Below are positions 8,052 through 12,510 of a DNA stretch of 12,510 nucleotides, piece by piece. How positions within the stretch are numbered: the first letter of the stretch is position 1; each line of letters begins with the position of its first letter. A program made the translations under genes and the position numbers. The DNA is from an uncultured bacterium (GTDB lineage: Bacteria > Bacteroidota > Bacteroidia > Bacteroidales > JACABE01): positions 1 to 12,510 of the forward strand of contig CAIWDQ010000010.1 of NCBI GenBank assembly GCA_903911455.1, in the 5' to 3' direction. Under the pieces are notes generated by a model, which saw nothing but the letters and a program-made list of their open reading frames with translations, had not been told where the DNA came from and made no database searches.

Positions 8052-9359
8052 TTATTTGGTTTCTTCATAATGATCAATAGTTTCCTGAATAGGAATAATT
8101 GGGAACAATTTTGATAAGCCGGTAACTATTATTAATACCAAAATAATTGGTGCAAGAGTAATAAGAGATTCAGTTAAAGTAGGAGTATAAACCTTAAAAC
8201 TAAAAGGAACATTTTGTATAGGTAAGAATGGATGCTCCATAGTTGGTACTACAATAATATATCGTTTAAACCATGCTCCAAGTAATACAAATAATGCAAT
8301 TATTAACATTGGTGATGGCTTTCTCATCTTTTTAAATAGTAATAAGATAATAGGTATAATTAATCCGAATACTTGAACTGACCAAAACAATATTGCATGA
8401 CTCCCAGCAAATAATTCATGTAAATGCATTGCTTCAAATTTCTTCATTTTATAACCAGGCACCATATATTCATTCAAATTAAAATAAAGATAAACCAAAG
8501 AAACAAGTACTAATAGTTTAGCCATTTTATCAAAATGCATTTCGGTAATATAGTCTTTTAAATTGTAGCTACTACGATACACATTCATTGCAATAATAAC
8601 AGCCGCACATCCTGAAACAAAAGCACCACTAACAAAATATGGTCCAAATATACTGCTATCCCATCCAGTTCTGGAAGTACTTGCAAACAACCATGAAGTT
8701 ACTGTATGAATTCCTAATGCAACTGGTATTATTAAGATTGATAAAATTAATACAGATTTATTTAATATCTTTTTCTGTTCATCAGAGCCAATCCAGTTAA
8801 GAGATAAAGCCTTATAGATATTCTTTAGAATCTTTGGTGTGTTATCTGTTTTCTCATAACAGTATTTCATATCTGGAATAAGAGGGATATATAATAATAA
8901 TGTACTTATCAAAACATAACAAGTAACAACTGTAACATCCCAGGTAATTGGTGATTGAATTCTTCCATAAAGAAATACATTAATAAGTCTTTCGGGACGC
9001 CCCATATCCATAACAATAACTAAACCTGCAACTGCTGCAAAAGCTAAAGCAATAATCTCAGCAATTCTAGCTAATGGAGCTGCCCATTTAGCACCTGATA
9101 GTCCAAGTACAGAACTAATCAACATACCAATTAAACTTGTAGCAACAAAGAAAACAAAGTTTGAAATATACATTCCCCATGAAACGTAATCACCAAGTCC
9201 TGTAACTGCTAGTCCTTTGTCTAATTGTGTTATGTATGCATACATACATACTAAAAAAGAGGTTATCAGGAAACCCATCCAAAGCTTAAAAGCATAATTA
9301 AGTCTGATATGACTTAATAAATCGGATGTAATTTTATTTGTTTTTGATTGATCTAACAT
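8052..9359 (-). CDS. NrfD/PsrC-family membrane subunit (ActC-like, quinol-interacting)
   Basis: This 435-residue protein has about ten membrane helices (roughly 26-46, 60-85, 96-116, 140-161, 202-224, 236-260, 282-300, 321-343, 349-370 and 397-419). Family signs are DMGRPER (118-124), GWDSSIFGPYFVSGA (232-246) and AWFKRY (362-367). NrfD/PsrC proteins exchange electrons between quinones and a periplasmic iron-sulfur subunit and bind no heme. The length and the GWDSSIFGPYF segment recall ActC of alternative complex III more than short NrfD (about 320 residues), but this is a reading by eye. It follows the ferredoxin gene by 11 bases and precedes the cytochrome c gene by 10. No ActA, ActB molybdopterin-like domain, ActD, ActE or ActF is next to it, so the exact complex type is open. 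Confidence 0.88.
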   Translation of the reverse strand: MLDQSKTNKITSDLLSHIRLNYAFKLWMGFLITSFLVCMYAYITQLDKGLAVTGLGDYVSWGMYISNFVFFVATSLIGMLISSVLGLSGAKWAAPLARIAEIIALAFAAVAGLVIVMDMGRPERLINVFLYGRIQSPITWDVTVVTCYVLISTLLLYIPLIPDMKYCYEKTDNTPKILKNIYKALSLNWIGSDEQKKILNKSVLILSILIIPVALGIHTVTSWLFASTSRTGWDSSIFGPYFVSGAFVSGCAAVIIAMNVYRSSYNLKDYITEMHFDKMAKLLVLVSLVYLYFNLNEYMVPGYKMKKFEAMHLHELFAGSHAILFWSVQVFGLIIPIILLLFKKMRKPSPMLIIALFVLLGAWFKRYIIVVPTMEHPFLPIQNVPFSFKVYTPTLTESLITLAPIILVLIIVTGLSKLFPIIPIQETIDHYEETK

Positions 9360-9370
9360 ATATCTGTAAA

Positions 9371-10342
9371 TTATGCATTATTATTTCCAATATGTTCACC
9401 AGCTTCCGGTTTATCTTCTTCCTTAAATGGTTGTGTTCTGTTTTTTGGTGGAAGATAATATACTCTTGTATCAGTTCCTAATTCTGACATAAGTCTGTAA
9501 CCGGCATTGTCTTCAATAAGTTTCCTGAATCTTACAGTTTCTTTAGTTGTACCATTAGTTACTGCATCCTCATTTTCATCACCAAAATAATAAACACCAT
9601 TTGGACATGCAGAAACGCAATAAGGCAACTTACCTTCTCTACATCTATCTGCACTGAAACAACATTTACTTACAGTACCTTTCTTCTGAGGAACATTAAG
9701 TTCAGGATTATAAACTAAGTCTTTGTCTTCTTCAGCACGTATTGGATCAGTCCAATTGAATACTCTTGCACTATAAGGACATGCTGCAATACAGAAACGA
9801 CAACCAATACAAACTTCGTTGTCAATTAAAACGATACCATCTGGACGTTTGTATGTTGCATCTACAGGACATACTGCAACGCATGGTGGATTATCACAAT
9901 GCTGACAAGGTTTTGCCATATAATATGGTGCAGTATTTGTTGATTCCTGCATTTTCAAAACATTGATATGATGTTGTTCGGGGCGAAGATGATGTGCATC
10001 CTGACAAGCCGACATACATTTACGGGCATTCTTACATTTAGATAAATCAATAACCATTACCCAACGTTTGCCCTTAATGCCTTCACGAGCTTGCTTTTGC
10101 ATATATGAAAGGTTTTCGGCTTTAAACTTACCAACCTTAGTTGCATCATTTCTATCTATTTCCAGAAGTTCGTTTTCGGCAGTCAAAACTTTAATTCTAG
10201 CTCCTTTAGTTTTTCTTTTATCATAGTTGATACCCGCAATAATAGCTGAGCCTGCTAATACACTTCCAATACCTACAATACCTACTTGTTTTAAGAAATC
10301 TCTTCTTGTTTTCTCTTTTGGTTTTTCTTCTTGTTCACTCAT
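9371..10342 (-). CDS. Tat-exported ferredoxin-type iron-sulfur subunit (NrfC/HybA/ActB-like)
   Basis: This 323-residue periplasmic electron-transfer subunit is the first gene of the operon. A twin-arginine signal, RRDFLK at 13-18 with a hydrophobic stretch to about 37, shows export after cofactor insertion. Four cysteine motifs follow. Motif I has C103, C109 and C113 (alanine at 106 where a cysteine is usual). Motif II has C146, C149, C154 and C158. Motif III has C178, C181, C184 and C188. Motif IV has C227, C228, C234, C242 and C246 (serine at 230 where a cysteine is usual). Motifs II and III should bind normal 4Fe-4S clusters. I and IV are irregular and could hold 3Fe-4S clusters or use replacement ligands. 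It most likely takes electrons from the NrfD-like protein and passes them to the cytochrome c. No molybdopterin catalytic subunit is encoded beside it. Confidence 0.92.
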   Translation of the reverse strand: MSEQEEKPKEKTRRDFLKQVGIVGIGSVLAGSAIIAGINYDKRKTKGARIKVLTAENELLEIDRNDATKVGKFKAENLSYMQKQAREGIKGKRWVMVIDLSKCKNARKCMSACQDAHHLRPEQHHINVLKMQESTNTAPYYMAKPCQHCDNPPCVAVCPVDATYKRPDGIVLIDNEVCIGCRFCIAACPYSARVFNWTDPIRAEEDKDLVYNPELNVPQKKGTVSKCCFSADRCREGKLPYCVSACPNGVYYFGDENEDAVTNGTTKETVRFRKLIEDNAGYRLMSELGTDTRVYYLPPKNRTQPFKEEDKPEAGEHIGNNNA

Positions 10343-10386
10343 TTTTTTAATTCAAATTTGTAAATAGAAATCCATTTATACTTTGG

Positions 10387-10394
10387 CAAAGATA
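10387..10394 (-). promoter_or_regulatory. Bacteroidota-type -7 box of the respiratory operon
   Basis: The - strand reads TATCTTTG, an exact match to the Bacteroidota primary sigma -7 element TAnnTTTG. Transcription would begin near 10380, giving a leader of about 38 bases before the ferredoxin ATG at 10342. The -33 region, about 19 bases upstream, reads TTTACA and only weakly resembles the expected TTG. Confidence 0.6.
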
Positions 10395-10619
10395 CAATAT
10401 CTTTTTTAATATTTGTAAATAATATCCATGTTTCATTCCAATTAAAAAACAGAAAATAAACTACAGTATTTATATACTATAATTTATAAATCCGATATGC
10501 TTTTGAAATTGATAGACGGAGTATTATTTTTATTCATTAATTTAAATTAGTTTGACGTTATTTCTTAAACAACAAAAATGCAAGAAATGTTTTGTAAAAT
10601 TAGCAAAAATTTAACAATA

Positions 10620-10633
10620 TTGATATAAATCAA
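10620..10633. promoter_or_regulatory. FNR/CRP-family operator-like palindrome
   Basis: TTGAT-ATAA-ATCAA matches exactly the FNR consensus TTGAT-N4-ATCAA known from proteobacteria. It lies just after the hydrolase gene and about 245 bases upstream of the likely start of the oxygen-respiration operon. An oxygen- or redox-responsive CRP/FNR regulator is an attractive idea, but the distance to the -7 box at 10387-10394 is large and chance is possible in such AT-rich DNA. Confidence 0.35.
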
Positions 10634-10638
10634 TTATT

Positions 10639-11664
10639 TCATTTCAAAATATTCTTCATCATAATATCATTAAACTTTGCAGCTTCTTCAATCAAAGGAC
10701 CATGCCCCGACTTCTCGAACCAAAAAAGTTCTTTATGAGGAGCTTCCAGGTTCTTTTCAAATTCCTCAACTAATATTGCCGGAACATTCCAATCATATCG
10801 TCCACAAATAAAATAAACGGGGATTTCCATTTTCTTAATAGTAGTAAAGTCGGTTGCAAACAAATCCTTTTCAAATTTACCTGCCGAGAACTCAAAACCT
10901 TTATTCCAATCATAATTCTTATAATCATCATACTTTTTCAACACCGAATCCTCAACTTTATCTATATCTTTATTAAAAGTAGTCCCATTATACTTAGCCA
11001 CCAATTCATATTGTTTCATAAAGCAAGCCATAAAGCTTTTGCATTTATCATTATCACACAACTTAAGCTCTTCCAGCTTCTTCAGCGTTTCTTTATCATT
11101 GCTTGCCTTCGCTCTTTCGGCCACCCATCCCTGCGAAGCCTCCATGCCATATCTCATATTTATGACTTGCGAAATGCCTATATACGCATTATAATCCTGT
11201 GGGTATTTTATCGCAAGATTCATCCCCACAACACTTCCCCAAGAGTATCCCGCAAGGTAAATCTTTTTCTGATTGTATTTTTTTATCAAATATTGAGTAA
11301 GCTCATGCGCATCAGCAATTATCTGAGCCAACGTCATATTGCCGGGATTAGGATTGTTTTTATAAGATAAACCCGAACCACGCTGATCCCATGTCGCAAC
11401 GATATATGATTTGTATAAATCAGAATTAAAATACCTTAGTTGAGGAGTTTCAGTCCATCCCGGACCACCATGTATAAACAATAATACAGGATTTTTATCC
11501 GATTCGCCAGTAATTTCAACATATTGTTTTTCGCCACCCAAAAGCATCAAAGATTTTTCTTCAACTCTTTTAGTTTCTTTATTTTCGTTAGTATTATTTT
11601 GTTGTTTATTGTTACATGCAATAAGCATCAAAAGAGAGCAAAAGAGCGCAACTATTTTTTTCAT
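10639..11664 (-). CDS. Lipoprotein alpha/beta hydrolase, proline iminopeptidase-like
   Basis: This 341-residue protein is probably a serine aminopeptidase or hydrolase of the proline iminopeptidase (S33) type. A lipoprotein signal ends in LMLIAC with the lipidated cysteine at C17, followed by an Asn/Glu/Lys-rich linker to about 37. HGGPG at 65-69 (oxyanion hole) and DQRGSG at 93-98 are hallmarks of the family. The catalytic triad is readable: S141 in GYSWGS, D291 in GRYDWNVP and H321 in SGHGP. A helical cap domain occupies about 165-275 and contains cysteines at 203, 208 and 214. Lipidation places it in the envelope, whereas most proline iminopeptidases are cytoplasmic. Other S33 members act on esters or lactones, so the substrate is not certain. 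It is monocistronic with its own promoter and is not obviously tied to respiration. Confidence 0.88.
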   Translation of the reverse strand: MKKIVALFCSLLMLIACNNKQQNNTNENKETKRVEEKSLMLLGGEKQYVEITGESDKNPVLLFIHGGPGWTETPQLRYFNSDLYKSYIVATWDQRGSGLSYKNNPNPGNMTLAQIIADAHELTQYLIKKYNQKKIYLAGYSWGSVVGMNLAIKYPQDYNAYIGISQVINMRYGMEASQGWVAERAKASNDKETLKKLEELKLCDNDKCKSFMACFMKQYELVAKYNGTTFNKDIDKVEDSVLKKYDDYKNYDWNKGFEFSAGKFEKDLFATDFTTIKKMEIPVYFICGRYDWNVPAILVEEFEKNLEAPHKELFWFEKSGHGPLIEEAAKFNDIMMKNILK

Positions 11665-11698
11665 ATATTTATTATTTTAATGTTTTAGAAATTAAATG

Positions 11699-11706
11699 CA
11701 AATATA
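11699..11706 (-). promoter_or_regulatory. Bacteroidota-type -7 box of the hydrolase gene
   Basis: The - strand reads TATATTTG, matching TAnnTTTG. It predicts a transcript start near 11692 and a leader of about 28 bases before the ATG at 11664. No convincing -33 element is seen, so support is moderate. Confidence 0.5.
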
Positions 11707-11752
11707 AGATATTATAGTAGAAGAATCTTTTTTTTATTTTTAATTATGATAA

Positions 11753-12142
11753 AAATGCGAATATTATATTGCATACTTTACAAAAAGTGGATTATTTAAA
11801 GAGATAAAAATAGGAGATTCTAATATAATTGTGCAAATTTCACTAATGAAATGTGTCGACTTTTTTTGCAGTGAGCTATTTTCACATGTGAAAAGTACTG
11901 ACTTTTTTTGCAGTGAGCTATTATCACATGTGAAAAGTGCCGACTTATTTTGCAGTGTGCCATTATCACATGTGAAAAGTGTCGACTTTTTTTGCAGTGA
12001 GCTATTTTCACATGTGAAAAGTACCGACTTCTGTAGAATTGTGCTATTGTATGCGCACATTTATGCCTACTTTTTTTGCAGTGAGCTAAAGTATGCGTAC
12101 ATTTGTATCGATTTTTTTGAAGAATGTCCTATTATTTATTAA
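11753..12142. other. Open frames on both strands of the repeat array
   Basis: Because 42 is divisible by three, the array stays open on both strands. On the + strand the frame is open from 11753 to a stop at 12140-12142 and spans every copy; its first ATG is at 11846 and gives 98 residues with the 14-residue repeat FFCSELFSHVKSTD. On the - strand an ATG at 12060 gives 98 residues ending at 11764 with the repeat SSLQKKSVLFTCEN, but stops just upstream exclude the last two units. Neither frame has a recognisable promoter, signal peptide or known domain. Either could be a real hypothetical gene, but repeat structure alone explains both. Confidence 0.3.
11816..12128. repeat. 42-bp tandem repeat array with internal palindromes
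   Basis: Units begin at 11858, 11900, 11942 and 11984 and are nearly identical. Degenerate copies in exactly the same register begin at 11816, 12026, 12068 and 12110, with a fainter trace at 11774. The consensus runs GAC, a T-tract, GCAGTGAGCTA, then TTTTCACATGTGAAAA and GTNNC. The palindrome lies at 11879-11894, 11921-11936, 11963-11978 and 12005-12020; the middle two have one mismatch. In the units at 12026 and 12068 it is replaced by GTATGCGYACATTT (12049-12062 and 12091-12104). There are no spacers, so it is not CRISPR. Possible roles are a multi-site operator, a protein-binding or nucleoid site, or a repeat-coding gene; no role is established. Confidence 0.92.
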
Positions 12143-12301
12143 ATAAATCTTCTTCATAATGTTTTAATCTTCTTCTTTTTTAATTTTAAGAATGAAGATT
12201 GTAATAACATAGTTTATTATTTAGCAACTTATGTTGAAAGGAAAACGTTAAAAACTATGGCGATGAGACCAGTGAATAGTACATTTATATTTTAGAATTA
12301 T

Positions 12302-12364
12302 GTAAGAGCAGGTTTTAAAACCTGTGTTATGATTATAACGGGCAGGCATAAAACCAGCGCCTAC
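12302..12364. repeat. REP-like palindromic pair
   Basis: Two arms (12302-12330 and 12335-12364) are imperfect inverted copies. Read outside-in, both share GTA, G, GC, GGTTTTA, CCTG and GTTAT, with 13 of the first 16 bases identical, around a 4-base GATT turn. The left arm also contains the perfect palindrome CAGGTTTTAAAACCTG (12309-12324). The layout resembles bacterial REP/BIME units found after genes. It directly abuts and overlaps the end of the - strand gene at 12361, so it may also act as its terminator or mRNA stabiliser. Confidence 0.65.
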
Positions 12365-12510
12365 AACTCTTTAATTACCTTTTGGGTGTAGGTTCTGTTA
12401 GTATCTATAACTTTTACAGTATATATTCCTTTGGCAAAATGGCTCATATCAATATTAATATTTGAGTTAGATGTTTGAGTTAATAATTGCTTTCCATTAA
12501 TGTCGTACAA
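12361..12510 (-). CDS. C-terminal end of a T9SS-sorted protein (partial)
   Basis: Only the last 49 codons are inside the window; the gene runs off the right edge. The - strand reads LYDINGKQLLTQ, then NINIDMSHFAKGIYTVKV, and ends TYTQKVIKEL with a TAG stop at 12361-12363. This is the second half of a type A T9SS C-terminal sorting domain, with the strand-turn-strand pattern and the KGIYTVKV core also seen in the protein at 106-1869 (KGIYILKL). The full protein should be secreted or surface-bound. Nothing can be said of its functional domains. Confidence 0.85.
   Translation of the reverse strand: MYDINGKQLLTQTSNSNINIDMSHFAKGIYTVKVIDTNRTYTQKVIKEL

Larger units (their letters stand above)
10343..10638. 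other. Intergenic control region upstream of the respiratory operon
   Basis: This 296-base, very AT-rich stretch lies between the operon start and the end of the hydrolase gene. It contains a - strand -7 box near the operon and an FNR-type palindrome at the far end. No ORF, tRNA or strong hairpin terminator is visible for the hydrolase gene, so some read-through into the operon is possible. Confidence 0.6.

Noticed and set aside
8042..8077. Upstream ATG giving the cytochrome c protein 12 extra residues
   Set aside because: It would overlap the end of the NrfD gene and put a polar lysine-rich stretch before the signal peptide. The ATG at 8041 gives a normal signal peptide and operon-like spacing.
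9371..10342. Molybdoenzyme or hydrogenase electron-transfer subunit
   Set aside because: The ferredoxin family serves such enzymes too, but no catalytic subunit is encoded in the operon or window, and co-transcription with an oxidase favours a respiratory quinol role.
10619..10634. Terminator for the hydrolase gene
   Set aside because: The ATTGAT/ATCAAT stem is only six A/T-rich base pairs with no T-run, so it reads better as a regulatory palindrome than a terminator.
11883..12016. CRP sites formed by TCACA and TGTGA in the array
   Set aside because: CRP needs TGTGA-N6-TCACA. Here the halves are in the opposite order (TCACATGTGA), and the correct order occurs only across a 32-base gap.
11816..12128. 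CRISPR array
   Set aside because: The 42-base units are contiguous with only about two variable bases between conserved blocks, so there are no spacers, and no cas gene is nearby.
12143..12301. Gene between the repeat array and the REP-like pair
   Set aside because: No open frame of useful length exists. The stretch is AT-rich with repeated AATCTTCTT and a possible GAAGATT partner, too weak to call a structure.

Overview
The window comes from an AT-rich member of the Bacteroidota. Two genes carry C-terminal type IX secretion (T9SS) sorting domains. Two promoters show the Bacteroidota -7 box TAnnTTTG. There are no convincing Shine-Dalgarno sequences. The genus cannot be named from the sequence alone.

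Left part (1-1930, + strand): one gene for a secreted repeat protein, with a signal peptide, five copies of a roughly 73-residue InlB/Listeria-Bacteroides-type repeat, a PKD domain and a T9SS tail. It ends at a strong bidirectional terminator shared with the convergent genes to its right.

Central part (1948-10342, all - strand): a respiratory operon, read right to left. Its gene order is a Tat-exported four-cluster ferredoxin, an NrfD/PsrC-like quinone-interacting membrane protein, a membrane-anchored monoheme cytochrome c, a SCO copper chaperone, and then cytochrome c oxidase subunits I, III, IV and II (II fused to cytochrome c). Spacers are only 6-15 bases. A hairpin terminator follows subunit II, and the heme O synthase gene ctaB comes next. 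The simplest reading is a quinol-to-oxygen chain in one transcript: NrfD and the ferredoxin take electrons from (mena)quinol, the anchored cytochrome c and the heme c domain of subunit II relay them to CuA, and a type A2 caa3-like oxidase reduces oxygen. SCO (copper) and CtaB (heme) serve assembly. The first three proteins recall parts of alternative complex III, but the window has no pentaheme ActA and no molybdopterin-like ActB half. The trio may be a slimmed-down relative of that complex, or its missing parts may lie elsewhere.

Right part (10343-12510): a 296-base intergenic region holds the operon promoter and an exact FNR/CRP-type palindrome. Next is a - strand lipoprotein alpha/beta hydrolase of the proline iminopeptidase type. 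After it lies an array with an exact 42-base period whose core units each carry a 16-base palindrome; this is the least explained element here. A REP-like inverted pair follows, and it overlaps the stop codon of a truncated - strand T9SS-sorted gene that runs off the window.
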